Source of the DNA: Xanthomonas campestris pv. badrii | Lineage (GTDB): Bacteria > Pseudomonadota > Gammaproteobacteria > Xanthomonadales > Xanthomonadaceae | Direction of reading: 5' to 3' | Length of the DNA: 64,000 nt | Assembly: GCF_012848175.1 (NCBI RefSeq) | Contig: NZ_CP051651.1 | Coordinates: 1,240,001-1,304,000, forward strand | Shown here: positions 17,622 to 27,197 of the stretch, in pieces | Layout: every line of letters starts with the position of its first letter | Position numbering within the stretch: position 1 is the first letter of the stretch | The notes under the pieces: generated by a model | What the model was told of the DNA's origin: nothing | Databases searched by the model: none | The model's input: only the letters and a program-made list of their open reading frames with translations | Translations under genes and position numbers: made by a program

Positions 17622-18929
17622 TCAGGCGCGCTTGCCGCGCTTGCGGATCGGGGTGACGGTGGCCGGGTCGCGGCTGCCTACGGGGTCGGCATCGTAGCGG
17701 GCGATGAACTCGCGCACCTGCGGGTACACCACTTCGCGCCAGCGACGGCCGCTGAAAATGCCGTAATGGCCGGCACCTTCCACCACCAGATGGCGGCGGT
17801 GCGCCGCGTCGATGCCGGTGCACAGATCGTGCACGGCTTCGGTCTGGCCCAGGCCGGCGATGTCGTCCAGTTCGCCTTCGATGCTCAGTAGCGCGGTGTT
17901 GCGGATCGCAGACGGCTTGACCAGCTGGCCGTCCACCTTCCACTTGCCCTGCGGCAGCAGGAACTCCTGGAACACCACGCGGATCGTGTCCAGGTAATAC
18001 TCGGCCGGCATGTCGAGCACGGCGTTGTACTCGTCGTAGAACTGCCGGTGTGCCTGCGCATCCTGCAGGTCGCCCTTGACCAGGTCGGTGTAGAAATCCC
18101 AGTGCGACATCACGTGCCGGTTGGGGTTCATCGACAGGAAACCGGCGTGCTGCAGGAAGCCCGGATACACCTGGCGGCCGTGGCCCGGATACGGGAACGG
18201 CACGGTGTGGATCAGGTTGTTCTGGAACCACTCGATGCCGTTTTCCGTGGCCAGGTTATTGACCTGGGTGGGGCTGCGGCGTGCATCGATCGGGCCGCCC
18301 ATCATCACCAGCGAGCGCGGGGTGGGCTCGTCGTTGCTGGCCATCAGCGACACCGCTGCCAGCACCGGTACGGTGGGCTGGCACACGCTCACCACATGCA
18401 GGCGCTCGGCGCCGATGTGGCGGATGAACTCCTGGATATAGGTGATGTAGTCCTCGAGCCGGAACGCGCCTGCTTCCAGCGGCACCATGCGCGCATCCAC
18501 CCAGTCGGTGACATAGACCTTGTGGTTGCGCAGCAGGGTGCGCACGGTGTCGCGCAGCAGGGTGGCGTGGTGGCCGGACAACGGCGCCACCACCAGCACC
18601 GCCGGCTGCTCCTTCATCTTGCCGATCAGCTCGACGTGGTCGCTGAAACGCTTGAAACGCAACAGGCGGCAGAACGGCTTGCTCAGCACTTCGCGCTCGA
18701 TGATGGGCAGCGAGTGGCCGTCCACTTCGACATCGTCCAGCGCCCAGGCAGGCTTTTCGTATTCCTTGCCCAGCCGGTGGAACAGCTCGTTGCTGGCAGC
18801 CATGCGTTCGGCGCCCGGGAGCGAGGCCCACAGGCTGTCCGGGTCGGAGAACATCTTGGCGTTCGCCTGGGCCTGATGCACCCAGGGGGCTAGCAGATTG
18901 CGGGTCAGCTCATGCAGTTGATAAAGCAT
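17622..18929 (-). CDS. phaZ: Intracellular polyhydroxyalkanoate depolymerase
   Basis: A 435-residue alpha/beta hydrolase of the intracellular PHB depolymerase family, which breaks stored polyhydroxybutyrate into hydroxyacids. The nucleophile elbow reads VVSVCQPTVPVLAA, with cysteine in place of the lipase-box serine, as in the intracellular depolymerase of Ralstonia. A late Asp (GELDDIAG) and His (GAGHYGIF) complete the triad. The start at 18929 gives MLYQLHELTRN; an ATG at 18938 is also in frame. The C-terminus is basic (TPIRKRGKRA). The gene is alone with its own terminator. No PHA synthase lies in the window. Confidence 0.88.
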   Translation of the reverse strand: MLYQLHELTRNLLAPWVHQAQANAKMFSDPDSLWASLPGAERMAASNELFHRLGKEYEKPAWALDDVEVDGHSLPIIEREVLSKPFCRLLRFKRFSDHVELIGKMKEQPAVLVVAPLSGHHATLLRDTVRTLLRNHKVYVTDWVDARMVPLEAGAFRLEDYITYIQEFIRHIGAERLHVVSVCQPTVPVLAAVSLMASNDEPTPRSLVMMGGPIDARRSPTQVNNLATENGIEWFQNNLIHTVPFPYPGHGRQVYPGFLQHAGFLSMNPNRHVMSHWDFYTDLVKGDLQDAQAHRQFYDEYNAVLDMPAEYYLDTIRVVFQEFLLPQGKWKVDGQLVKPSAIRNTALLSIEGELDDIAGLGQTEAVHDLCTGIDAAHRRHLVVEGAGHYGIFSGRRWREVVYPQVREFIARYDADPVGSRDPATVTPIRKRGKRA

Positions 18930-19515
18930 TCCACCCATCCGTGCGGTTTTGCTGCCACGCAGCATACCGGTTTTGGCGCATTTGCACCTTAATGGGGCTG
19001 CGGACGGTTGAGGCTGTCATACGATTGAGGGCAGGCGCGAGCGCGTTGATTTGCCGCGGTCTGGTTTGCTGCAAGTGTTGATGCTTGGACGGCTGCGCGC
19101 ACCGGAAGCGCGCGTTCGGCGCAGAACCCGCTGCCGCGGCTGGACGAGTCCCTCTCCTGCATGGGGAGGAACACGTGAGGTCGGGGCGCAGGCCAGTGCG
19201 CTGAACTTTCTTCAACGCTCGATCTCCACCAGGCTTCGCACGTACCCTCATCCACCCCTGCGGGGCACCTTCTCCCGGCGGGAGGGAGAAGGAACAGCTC
19301 GCGCGGCTTGAAGATCGCGCGAGCCAGCACAGTCCCTTGACCTGCAGAAGCAAGCCCCTCTCCTGCGGGAGAGGGGTTGGGGTGAGGGTACGGGGCGAAG
19401 CCCTCGCGTACTCGAATGCAACCTGGCTCTCCACCAACGCCTCCAAGCCAGGCGTCATCGCAATCCGCCCCTGCGAGGCGCCTTCTCCCGGTCGCCGGCA
19501 GCCGCAAACATCTGC
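18930..19515. repeat. Long intergenic gap with a cluster of REP-like palindromes
   Basis: No gene is supported here. REP-like units of the CTTCTCCC/CCCTCTCC...GGGAGAGGGG type are seen at about 19140-19175, 19245-19290, 19356-19400 and a partial one at 19465-19500. The unit at 19245 carries the tail GTACCCTCATCC and the unit at 19356 the inverted tail GGTGAGGGTACGG, so the two form a head-to-head pair. Confidence 0.72.
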
Positions 19516-20118
19516 TCAGCTGCGCTCCAACGCAGAGGTTTCTCCAGCCAATAGCGGCGACAACCAGCAGTGCGATCCGAGCGCCGTAAAGCCCACGCTG
19601 GCGAAGCGGCGCCGATACCAGCGCGCCGGTCGCGCCTGGAAGCCGTCGTGGTCGCCCTCGAACGCATCTTCTTCGGCGAAGGCTTCCAGAAACGCCACGC
19701 CCGCGCACATCTCGGCCAACCCCGGCAGGCCCTGGTTGAACTCGCGCGTGGGCACGTAATGCAGCACGTCCGAACAGATCAACAGGTCCACTGGCGCGCA
19801 CGGGCGCAGCCAGGCGAAGTCGCCGAACCGGGCTGAATGGATCTGGCGGCTGCGGCCATAGCGCTGCACGGCGTAGGCGCTGCTGTCGAACCCCAGGTAG
19901 CTGAGCTTGGGGCGCAGCGCCAGCAGCGGGGCGCGCCATGCGCCTTCGCCGCAGCCCACATCCAGCACGCTGCGGATCGGGCGCTCCAGGTAGTACTCGG
20001 CCTGCGCGATGGCCAGTGCAACCTTGCGTCGCAGGCGCGCCGGGTCGGCCAGGCCCGCGTTGCGGTACCAGCGGGTGAAATAGGCGGCGTCGTAAAGTTT
20101 GTGATCGGGCGTGGACAT
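19516..20118 (-). CDS. SAM-dependent methyltransferase
   Basis: A 200-residue class I methyltransferase. The SAM-binding motif VLDVGCGEGAWRAPLL lies near residues 50-65, the acidic residue of motif II is in SYLGFDSSAYAV, and LLICSDVLHYV is motif IV. An N-terminal DAAYFTRWYRNAG block precedes the fold. The target (small molecule or protein) cannot be inferred. It starts 72 bp from the divergent hemJ-like gene, so the two may share a control region. Confidence 0.82.
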   Translation of the reverse strand: MSTPDHKLYDAAYFTRWYRNAGLADPARLRRKVALAIAQAEYYLERPIRSVLDVGCGEGAWRAPLLALRPKLSYLGFDSSAYAVQRYGRSRQIHSARFGDFAWLRPCAPVDLLICSDVLHYVPTREFNQGLPGLAEMCAGVAFLEAFAEEDAFEGDHDGFQARPARWYRRRFASVGFTALGSHCWLSPLLAGETSALERS

Positions 20119-20190
20119 GTGTGACGCGCTTTCGCGCCCTTGGATAGGTGAAAATGCGGGCCATCCTACGCGAGCCAGCGGAGCCAGCGC

Positions 20191-20637
20191 ATGACCTTGT
20201 ATCTGTGGATCAAGACCTTCCATCTGTTGTTCGTCATCGCCTGGATGGCGGCGGTGTTCTACCTGCCGCGCATCCTGGTCAACATCGCCGAAGCCGGCAG
20301 CGACACCGCGGTGCGCGCGCGCCTGGTGTTGATGGGGCGGCGGCTCTATGCATTCGGCCACAGCATGCTCGGCCTGGCGCTGCTGCTGGGCGCGGTGCTC
20401 TGGCAGGGCTACCGGGTCATCCCGGATTTCCCGACGATGGTCGCTGGCGGCTGGCTGCACGCCAAGCTGTTTGCGGTGGCATTGATTCTTGCCCATTACA
20501 TCGTGTCCGGTCGCTGGGTCAAAGGCGCCGAACAGGGGCGTGCCGTGCCCGGTGGTCGGGCCCTGCGTTGGTTCAATGAAGTGCCGGTGATCCTGCTGGT
20601 GGGCGTGATCTGGCTGGTGTTGGCCAAGCCGTTTTGA
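20191..20637 (+). CDS. hemJ: HemJ-like / CopD-family membrane protein
   Basis: A 148-residue protein with four transmembrane helices. The conserved blocks WIKTFHLLFVIAWMAAVFYLPRILV and GGWLHAKLFAVALILAHY match the UPF0093/HemJ family. Its members oxidise protoporphyrinogen IX to protoporphyrin IX in haem synthesis, and His in the first helix is a haem ligand. Some annotations call it CopD-like. A CGGAG sequence lies 9 bases upstream of the ATG. It converges with the TPR gene downstream. No other haem gene is in the window, so the enzymatic call rests on the family alone. Confidence 0.75.
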   Translation: MTLYLWIKTFHLLFVIAWMAAVFYLPRILVNIAEAGSDTAVRARLVLMGRRLYAFGHSMLGLALLLGAVLWQGYRVIPDFPTMVAGGWLHAKLFAVALILAHYIVSGRWVKGAEQGRAVPGGRALRWFNEVPVILLVGVIWLVLAKPF

Positions 20638-20704
20638 GCGCTGCTCACCGCATTGCTGTGTAGGCCTGACCTGGGTGGTGCTGTAGGTCTTGGGATCGCC
20701 AGCG

Positions 20705-21460
20705 CTATGCGCCGGTGTCCAGCTCGCGCAGGCCCTTGCGTGCCAGGTCGACCCAGGCGCGTTGCTCGCGTTGGTAATGCTTGGGCGAGGCCGCGGCATG
20801 GCGCAGCACTTGTTCGTACACTGCCCTGGCCTGGTCGCTGCGCGCGGTGCGCTGCAGCAGCTGCGCATAGCGTAAGCGCGCCTCTTCGCCGGGATAACCC
20901 TGCGCCAATGTCTCGTACTCGTGCAACGCGGCATCGGTATCGCCGCAGTCTTCGACCGCACGCGCGTACAGCAGATGCCCGTCGTGCGAGCGGAAGCCGG
21001 GGTTGGCCGCGATCAGGGCATCCAGGGTCTGCCGCGCCTGCTGCGGCTGGCCCAGCCCGAACTGTGCCTTGGCCAGGCCCAGTATCAGGTGCGGATCGTC
21101 GCGGTACAGCCCGCGTAGCGCGCCCTGGTAATGCTCGGCGGCCTGCGCGTAATCGCCGCGTGCCAGCAGGCTTTCAGCGAGCTGGCGACGATTTTCCGGA
21201 GTATCGGCCACATCCAGCCGGCGCGAGGCATCGCGCTGTTCGCGTTGCGGATCCAGGGTGTTGCGCACGCGCTTGAGGCTGCGGCGTGCGCCGGGGTCGT
21301 TGCGCAGGTCGGGAATCACCGCCACGAACACATAGACCAGCACCGCCAGCAACGAAAACGCCAGCAGTAAAAAGATCCAGTACAACGGGCGCCCGCTGCG
21401 CACCACGTGGACGCAGCAGGCGGCCTGCAGCGACAGCGAAATCAGCAGAAGTGGGGACAT
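20705..21460 (-). CDS. TPR-repeat membrane protein
   Basis: A 251-residue protein. The N-terminus has two hydrophobic helices (SPLLLISLSLQAACCVHV and LYWIFLLLAFSLLAVLVYVFVAVI), followed by a cytoplasmic or periplasmic solenoid of about four TPR-like repeats (ENRRQLAESLLARGDYAQAAEHYQ, HLILGLAKAQFGLGQPQQARQ and so on). Proteins of this kind are scaffolds; the partner is unknown. The ATG at 21460 places the first helix at the very N-terminus; an in-frame ATG at 21478 is also possible. It lies 67 bp after accA on the same strand and may be its distal operon gene. Confidence 0.75.
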   Translation of the reverse strand: MSPLLLISLSLQAACCVHVVRSGRPLYWIFLLLAFSLLAVLVYVFVAVIPDLRNDPGARRSLKRVRNTLDPQREQRDASRRLDVADTPENRRQLAESLLARGDYAQAAEHYQGALRGLYRDDPHLILGLAKAQFGLGQPQQARQTLDALIAANPGFRSHDGHLLYARAVEDCGDTDAALHEYETLAQGYPGEEARLRYAQLLQRTARSDQARAVYEQVLRHAAASPKHYQREQRAWVDLARKGLRELDTGA

Positions 21461-21527
21461 GACATGCGGGTGAGGCATCCTTTCCCATGGCCGCGCGCTC
21501 GGCGCGGCCGGTCGTCGTGCACGTGGA

Positions 21528-22487
21528 TCAATGCCCTTCGTAGGCACCGTAGCTGCGCAGCCGCTCGTAGCGTTGCTGCAGCAGGGTTTCCACCGGGATC
21601 TTTTCCAGTGCGTCCAGTTCGTTGAGCAGGACCGCCTTCAGGCGCTTGCCCATTTGCTCGGGGTTGCGGTGCGCGCCGCCGGTAGGTTCGCGGATGACCT
21701 TGTCGACCAGGCCCAGGCCCTTCAGGCGCTTGGCGGTCAGGCCGAGCTGTTCGGCGGCGTCCTTGGCCTTGGCCGCGTCCTTCCACAGGATCGAGGCGCA
21801 GCCTTCGGGCGAGATGACCGAATAGGTGCCGTATTCCAGCATCAGGGTGCGGTCGCCCACGCCGATCGCCAGCGCGCCGCCGGAGCCGCCTTCGCCGATC
21901 ACGGTGCAGATCACCGGGATCTTGAGCTCGGCCATTTCCAGCAGGTTGCGCGCGATCGCCTCGGACTGGCCGCGTTCCTCGGCACCGATGCCGGGATACG
22001 CGCCGGGGGTGTCGATGAAGGTCAGCAGCGGCAGGCGGAAGCGCTCGGCCAGCTTCATCAGGCGCAGCGCCTTGCGGTAGCCCTCCGGGCGCGGCATGCC
22101 GAAGTTGCGCGCCACCTTGGTCTTGGTGTCGCGGCCCTTCTGGTGGCCGATGACGACCACCGGGCGGCCGTCGATACGGCCCAGGCCACCGACGATGGCC
22201 TTGTCGTCGGCATAGGCGCGGTCGCCGGCCAGCTCCTGGAATTCGTCGCAGATGGTGCCGATGTAGTCCAGCGTATACGGGCGCTGTGGGTGGCGCGCCA
22301 GCTGCGAGATCTGCCAGGCCGACAGGTCGCGGAAGATCTGCGCGGTGCGCACGCGCAGCTTGTCGCGCAGCGCCCGCACCTCGGTCTCCACGTTGACTGC
22401 AGGGCCGGTACTGGCGTTGCGCAGTTCCTGGATCTTGGCTTCCAGATCGGCGATGGGTTGCTCGAAGTCGAGGTAGTTAGGATTCAT
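21528..22487 (-). CDS. accA: Acetyl-CoA carboxylase carboxyltransferase subunit alpha
   Basis: A 319-residue subunit, the normal family length. Together with AccD it transfers carboxyl from biotin to acetyl-CoA to make malonyl-CoA, the first step of fatty acid synthesis. The N-terminal helical region ([19 protein letters not shown]) and the crotonase-fold core are intact, with [43 protein letters not shown] and [18 protein letters not shown]. It follows dnaE, as in many gammaproteobacteria, separated by a heptad repeat element. Confidence 0.97.
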   Translation of the reverse strand: MNPNYLDFEQPIADLEAKIQELRNASTGPAVNVETEVRALRDKLRVRTAQIFRDLSAWQISQLARHPQRPYTLDYIGTICDEFQELAGDRAYADDKAIVGGLGRIDGRPVVVIGHQKGRDTKTKVARNFGMPRPEGYRKALRLMKLAERFRLPLLTFIDTPGAYPGIGAEERGQSEAIARNLLEMAELKIPVICTVIGEGGSGGALAIGVGDRTLMLEYGTYSVISPEGCASILWKDAAKAKDAAEQLGLTAKRLKGLGLVDKVIREPTGGAHRNPEQMGKRLKAVLLNELDALEKIPVETLLQQRYERLRSYGAYEGH

Positions 22488-22562
22488 GCAATGGCGTCGT
22501 CAACGTAAGGCGGGGAGTGTAGCTGAAGCGCTGCCTTCGGCCCGTACGGGGGCGTTGGGAGC

Positions 22563-22648
22563 GGAATCGGGAATGGAGAATCGGGAATCAGAGCAAGGTA
22601 TCCGGCCGCCACGCTTCTGCGATTCCCGATTCCCGATTCCCCATTCTC
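22563..22648. repeat. Heptad inverted element between accA and dnaE
   Basis: The left arm (22563-22589) has degenerate GGGAATC units. The right arm (22621-22648) has three exact GATTCCC units and one CATTCTC, and runs into the dnaE stop codon at 22647-22649. A spacer of about 30 bp separates the arms. Confidence 0.8.
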
Positions 22649-25600
22649 ACGCCCACGGTGGGCTGTACTTGATCTTCACCGTCCGCACCGCAGGGTCGGC
22701 GCGCAGGCTGTCCATCAGCTGCTGGTCGATGCGCACCGAATGGGTGCCGTTGAGGTCGAGCATGCCGGCCACCCCGCCGCTGGGGGCGCGCAGCAGCAGG
22801 TCCAGGCGCAGGGGGGTCTTGCCGGGGCGGTGCTTGGCCAGCAGCGTGTCGATGCGCTTGAAAGCCTGTTTCTCGCGCAGGTCCAGGCGCAGCGACAGGC
22901 GCTGGGCGTGGTCGGCGCAGATCTGCTCGTAGTCCCAGCACTGGCGGATGCGCAGGCTGTAGCCGCCGTTGAATTCGTCTTCGCGCAGGCCGCCCTTGAC
23001 GATCAGGATGCGGTCGCGGGTGAGCAGGTGGCCGAACTCGGCCATCGCGTCGGAGAACGCGCTGCACTCCACCCGGCCGCGGCCGTCTTCCAGCTGCACG
23101 AACACCTGGCTGTCGCCCTTGCGCCGCACGCCGACCACCTGGCCGGCAAGAATGGCGCTCACCTCCGGGCGCCAGGCGCGTTTTTCGCCGTCGCCGCCAC
23201 CGCCGCCGCCACGTTGTTGCGAGGCGAGGATCTTCTCCAGCGCGCCCAGGTCGCAACCGACCAGCTCGCGCACTTCCTCGCGATGCGGATCGAACGGGTG
23301 GCCGCTGAGGTAGAAGCCCAGCGTTTCGCGCTCGCCGGTGAGCAGCTGGCCCAACGGCCATTCCTTGCTCTCGGGCAGGTCCAGGCGCATCGCCGGCGCG
23401 CTCGGGTCGGGCCCGCCGAACAGCGAGTTCTGCCCGGATGCACGTTCGCGCGCCATCTGCTCGGTGGCCTTCATCACTTCGGGCAGCTGCAGCATCAGCG
23501 AGGCGCGATTCTTGCCCAGCCCATCCATCGCGCCGGCATTGATCATCGCTTCCAGCGTGCGCCGGTTGAGCTTTGCAGTGCCTACGCGCGTGCAGAAGTC
23601 CAGCAGCGTGGTGTAGGGGCCGCCTCGCTGGCGTTCTTCGACGATGGCCTCGCAGGCGCCCTGGCCGACGCCCTTGATCGCGCCCAGCCCGTATTGAATG
23701 GTGTCCGGGCTGGCCGCCTCGAACATGTAGGCCGACTCGTTGACGCGTGGCGGTTTGACGGTGAGGCCGAGGTTGCGCACCTCGTCCAGGAAGCCCACCA
23801 CCTTGTCGGTGTTGTCCATGTCCGAGGACAGCGTGGCGGCCATGAATTCGGCCGGGTAATGCCGTTTCAGCCAGGCGGTCTGGTAGCTGACCAGCGCGTA
23901 GGCGGCCGCGTGCGACTTGTTGAAGCCGTAGCCGGCGAACTTCTCCATCAGGTCGAAGATTTCGTCGGCCTTGGCCGCGCTCACGCCGCCCCTGGCCGCA
24001 CCTTCGCGGAAGATTTCGCGGTGCTTGGCCATTTCGGCCGGCACCTTCTTGCCCATCGCGCGACGCAGCAGGTCGGCGCCGCCCAGCGAATAGTCGCCGA
24101 CGATCTGCGCCATCTGCATCACCTGCTCCTGGTACACCATGATGCCGTAGGTGTCTTTCAGGATGACTTCGGTGCGCGGATCGGGGTAGACGATCTCCTG
24201 CTGGCCGTGCTTGCGCGCGTTGAAGTCCGGGATCAGGTCCATCGGGCCGGGGCGGTACAGCGACACCAGCGCGATCAGGTCTTCGAAGCGGTCCGGGCGC
24301 GCGTCCTTGAGCAGGCGGCGCATGCCCGAGGATTCGAACTGGAACACCGCACCGGTATTGCCCGAGGCGAACACGCCCTTGTAGGTGGGCACGTCGTCGA
24401 GCGGGATGGCGGTGATGTCCACCGGGTCGATGCCCGCGCGCGCATGGCGCACGTTGATCGCCTTGACCGCCCAATCGATGATGGTCAGCGTGCGCAGGCC
24501 CAGGAAGTCGAACTTCACCAGGCCCACGGCTTCGACGTCGTCCTTGTCGAACTGGGTCACCGGATTCTTGCCGCGGCCGTCTTCGTCGTGTTCGGCGAAC
24601 AGCGGGCAGAACTCGGACAGCGGATCGGGCGCGATCACCACGCCGCCGGCATGCTTGCCGGCATTGCGGGTGAGGTCTTCGAGCTGGCGCGCCAGATCCA
24701 TCAGGTCGCGCACGTCGTCTTCGACCTGGTAGCGCTGGATCAGGTCCGGCGAGGCCATCTCCGAGTCCTTGCCTTCGCCCATCGCATCCTTGAGCGTGAT
24801 GCCCAGGATGTTGGGGATCAGCTTGGCCACGCTGTCGACCAGCCCATACGAAAAGCCCAGCACGCGCCCGGCATCGCGCACCACCGCCTTGGCGGCCATG
24901 GTGCCGTAGGTGATGATCTGGCTGACGCGTTCGCGGCCGTACTTGCGCGCCACGTAGTCGATGACTTCGTCGCGGCGGTCCATGCAGAAGTCGATGTCGA
25001 AGTCGGGCATCGACACGCGCTCGGGATTCAGGAAGCGCTCGAACAGCAGGTTGTACGGCAGCGGGTCCAGGTCGGTGATCTGCAGCGCCCAGGCCACCAG
25101 CGAGCCGGCACCGGAACCGCGCCCCGGGCCGATCGGAATGCCCTGGTTCTTGCCCCACTGGATGAAGTCGGCCACGATCAGGAAGTAGCCGGGAAAGCCC
25201 ATCTTGATGATGGTGTCCAGCTCGAACTCGAGCCGGTCCACGTAGTCCTGGCGCGTCTTGCCCGGCGCGATCGGGTTCTTTTCCAGGCGTGCGGCCAGAC
25301 CCTGTCGCGACTGGCTGCGGATCCAGCTGTCCAGGGTCTCGTCTTCGGGCACCGGGTAGGCGGGCAGGAAGTAGGTGCCCAGGCGCATCTCGATGTTGCA
25401 GCGCTGCGCCAGCGCATGGGTGTTGTCGATCGCGTCGGGGATGTCGGCGAACAGCGCCGCCATCTCCTCGCTGGACTTCATGTACTGCTGGTCGCTGTAC
25501 TCGCGTGGGCGCTTGGGATCATCCAGCACGCGGCCGGAGGAAATGCACACGCGCGCTTCGTGCGCGTTGAAGTCGCTGGCGTACAGGAAGCGCACATCGT

Positions 25601-26234
25601 TGCTGGCCACCACCGGCAGCCCGCGCACGCCAGCGGCGTGCAGCGCGAACTGGTTGAAGCGCTCCTCGCCCTCGCGCCCGGTGCGGGTCAGCTCCAGGTG
25701 CAGGCCATCGCCGAACACGCGCTGCCAATCGGCCAGCTGCGCCTCGGCCAGGTCGGCCCGGCCTTCGCTGAACAGGCGCCCGGCCAGGCTGTCGCGGCCG
25801 GCCAGCGCAAACAGGTTGGCGTGGCCGGCTTGCAGCCACTCGGGATGGATCGCCACGCCGCCTTCGGGGCGGTGGCCTTCCATCCAGGCGCGGGTCAGCA
25901 GCCGCGACAGGCTCAGGTAGCCTTCGCGGTCGCGGCACAGCAGGGTCATGCGCCAGGGCGTCATGCCCGGGGTGGCGATCATCACATCGGCGCCGGCGAT
26001 GGGCTTGATGCCAACCCCTTCGGCGGCCTTGTAGAACTTGACCAGCGCGAACAGGTTGTTGAGATCGGTGACTGCCAGCGCAGGCATGTCGAGTTCGACC
26101 GCCCGGCTCAGCAGATTGGCCTGCTTGGCCTTTTTCGGGTCAGCCTGATCCGGTTTCTCGGGCACACGGATGGTGGAATCCGCCAGCGAGAACTCGGTGT
26201 GGACGTGCAGATGGACGAAGCGGGAAGTGGACAT
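22647..26234 (-). CDS. dnaE: DNA polymerase III subunit alpha
   Basis: The 1195-residue catalytic subunit of the replicative polymerase. The PHP domain starts at once (RFVHLHVHTEFSLADS). The polymerase core follows with GPGRGSGAGSLVAWAL and the catalytic acid block PDFDIDFCMDRR near residue 405. The helix-hairpin-helix region, OB fold (VSAILAGQVVGVRRKGDSQVFVQLEDGRGRVE) and a C-terminal tail ending KIKYSPPWA complete it. The ATG at 26234 is chosen over longer frames whose extra residues are translated repeat DNA. The stop codon abuts a repeat arm. It lies between rnhB and accA in the usual order. Confidence 0.97.
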   Translation of the reverse strand: MSTSRFVHLHVHTEFSLADSTIRVPEKPDQADPKKAKQANLLSRAVELDMPALAVTDLNNLFALVKFYKAAEGVGIKPIAGADVMIATPGMTPWRMTLLCRDREGYLSLSRLLTRAWMEGHRPEGGVAIHPEWLQAGHANLFALAGRDSLAGRLFSEGRADLAEAQLADWQRVFGDGLHLELTRTGREGEERFNQFALHAAGVRGLPVVASNDVRFLYASDFNAHEARVCISSGRVLDDPKRPREYSDQQYMKSSEEMAALFADIPDAIDNTHALAQRCNIEMRLGTYFLPAYPVPEDETLDSWIRSQSRQGLAARLEKNPIAPGKTRQDYVDRLEFELDTIIKMGFPGYFLIVADFIQWGKNQGIPIGPGRGSGAGSLVAWALQITDLDPLPYNLLFERFLNPERVSMPDFDIDFCMDRRDEVIDYVARKYGRERVSQIITYGTMAAKAVVRDAGRVLGFSYGLVDSVAKLIPNILGITLKDAMGEGKDSEMASPDLIQRYQVEDDVRDLMDLARQLEDLTRNAGKHAGGVVIAPDPLSEFCPLFAEHDEDGRGKNPVTQFDKDDVEAVGLVKFDFLGLRTLTIIDWAVKAINVRHARAGIDPVDITAIPLDDVPTYKGVFASGNTGAVFQFESSGMRRLLKDARPDRFEDLIALVSLYRPGPMDLIPDFNARKHGQQEIVYPDPRTEVILKDTYGIMVYQEQVMQMAQIVGDYSLGGADLLRRAMGKKVPAEMAKHREIFREGAARGGVSAAKADEIFDLMEKFAGYGFNKSHAAAYALVSYQTAWLKRHYPAEFMAATLSSDMDNTDKVVGFLDEVRNLGLTVKPPRVNESAYMFEAASPDTIQYGLGAIKGVGQGACEAIVEERQRGGPYTTLLDFCTRVGTAKLNRRTLEAMINAGAMDGLGKNRASLMLQLPEVMKATEQMARERASGQNSLFGGPDPSAPAMRLDLPESKEWPLGQLLTGERETLGFYLSGHPFDPHREEVRELVGCDLGALEKILASQQRGGGGGGDGEKRAWRPEVSAILAGQVVGVRRKGDSQVFVQLEDGRGRVECSAFSDAMAEFGHLLTRDRILIVKGGLREDEFNGGYSLRIRQCWDYEQICADHAQRLSLRLDLREKQAFKRIDTLLAKHRPGKTPLRLDLLLRAPSGGVAGMLDLNGTHSVRIDQQLMDSLRADPAVRTVKIKYSPPWA

Positions 26235-26300
26235 GCGGAACCAGAACGATGCCCGGGCAGGGTAGCGGCGGGGGCGGGGGCGAACAAGGCTTGACAAGCC

Positions 26301-26537
26301 GGGACCTGGGACCCGGGACCGGGGACCCGGGAGAGCAAGAGCAAAAAGCGCCAATACGTGCCGGTCCGCCGCCCGCCGTTGCCGTTGCCGTTGCTTTGCC
26401 GGGTCCCCGGTCCCGGGTCCCCAGTCCCGACCTCAGACCTCAGACCTCAGACCTCAGACCTCTAAAAGCGGCGCAGCCAGCTGCACCACCTGCAGCTGTT
26501 CCGGGTCCCCGGTCCCCGGCCCCGGGTCCCGGCTCTC
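26301..26537. repeat. Heptad arrays of GGGACCC and GACCTCA type between dnaE and rnhB
   Basis: Five plus-oriented heptads (GGGACCT, GGGACCC, GGGACCG, GGGACCC, GGGAGAG) occupy 26301-26335. Four inverted heptads (GGGTCCC type) occupy 26401-26428, and five heptads GACCTCA follow in the same 7-bp register to 26463. Another five heptads (GGGTCCC, CGGTCCC, CGGCCCC, GGGTCCC, GGCTCTC) occupy 26503-26537. The last array lies inside rnhB, and the GACCTCA run contains the rnhB stop codon. Confidence 0.85.
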
Positions 26538-27197
26538 CCGGCCTTCCAGCGCCAGGCGCACCGGCGCAAAGCTGCGGCGATGCTGCGGGCACGGCCCGTG
26601 TGCCTGCAGGGCCGCCAGGTGGGTCGGGGTGCTGTAGCCCTTGTGCTGGTCGAAGCGGTATTCCGGGTGCTGCGCATGCAGCTGATGCATCAGGCGGTCG
26701 CGGGTGACCTTGGCCACGATCGAGGCGGCCATGATGGCGCGGTCCAGCGCATCGCCGCCAATCAGCGCCTCGGCCGGGCAGGGCAGCCCCTTGGGCACGC
26801 GGTTGCCGTCGATGCGCGCGAACCCGGCCACATGCGCCACGCCTTCCACCGCCCGCCGCATGCCGAGCATGGTGGCCTGGTAGATATTGATGCGGTCGAT
26901 CTCTTCGCTGTCGATCAACACCACCGACCAGGCCAGCGCCCGGTCGACGATGCGCGCATACAACTGCTCGCGGCGCTCGGCGCTGAGCTGCTTGGAATCG
27001 TCCAGCCCGTTGATGCGCGGCTTGCCCGGGTCGAACACCACCGCCGCGACGGCCACCGGCCCGGCCAAGGGGCCGCGGCCAGCTTCGTCGACGCCGGCGA
27101 TGAGACGGGAATCGGGAATCGGGAATCGGGAATCGTGGAAAAGGCCGTCCTGCGTCGCCGGAACGACAACCGCGCCGTTGGAGGTGGAGTGCCTCAT
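26454..27197 (-). CDS. rnhB: Ribonuclease HII
   Basis: A 247-residue enzyme that removes RNA from RNA:DNA hybrids and single ribonucleotides from DNA. The catalytic pair is D37-E38 in [15 protein letters not shown], with D130 in ARIDGN and the conserved [13 protein letters not shown] following. The core (residues 33-215) is normal. Both ends are odd. Residues 22-31 ([10 protein letters not shown]) are encoded by four exact GGGAATC units (27107-27134). Residues about 221-232 ([12 protein letters not shown]) come from GGGTCCC heptads, and the last codons GAG GTC TGA lie in the GACCTCA array. The start overlaps the lpxB stop (ATGA). Confidence 0.93.
   Translation of the reverse strand: MRHSTSNGAVVVPATQDGLFHDSRFPIPDSRLIAGVDEAGRGPLAGPVAVAAVVFDPGKPRINGLDDSKQLSAERREQLYARIVDRALAWSVVLIDSEEIDRINIYQATMLGMRRAVEGVAHVAGFARIDGNRVPKGLPCPAEALIGGDALDRAIMAASIVAKVTRDRLMHQLHAQHPEYRFDQHKGYSTPTHLAALQAHGPCPQHRRSFAPVRLALEGRESRDPGPGTGDPEQLQVVQLAAPLLEV

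Noticed and set aside
22740..26294. Plus-strand open frame of 1184 codons
   Set aside because: It is the exact antisense shadow of dnaE. The sense frame has all polymerase motifs, while the shadow has repetitive His/Ala/Arg content.
26235..26354. Longer DnaE start at 26354 adding 40 residues
   Set aside because: The added residues are translated heptad repeats (PRSRVPGPG type). The ATG at 26234 begins directly with the conserved PHP domain.
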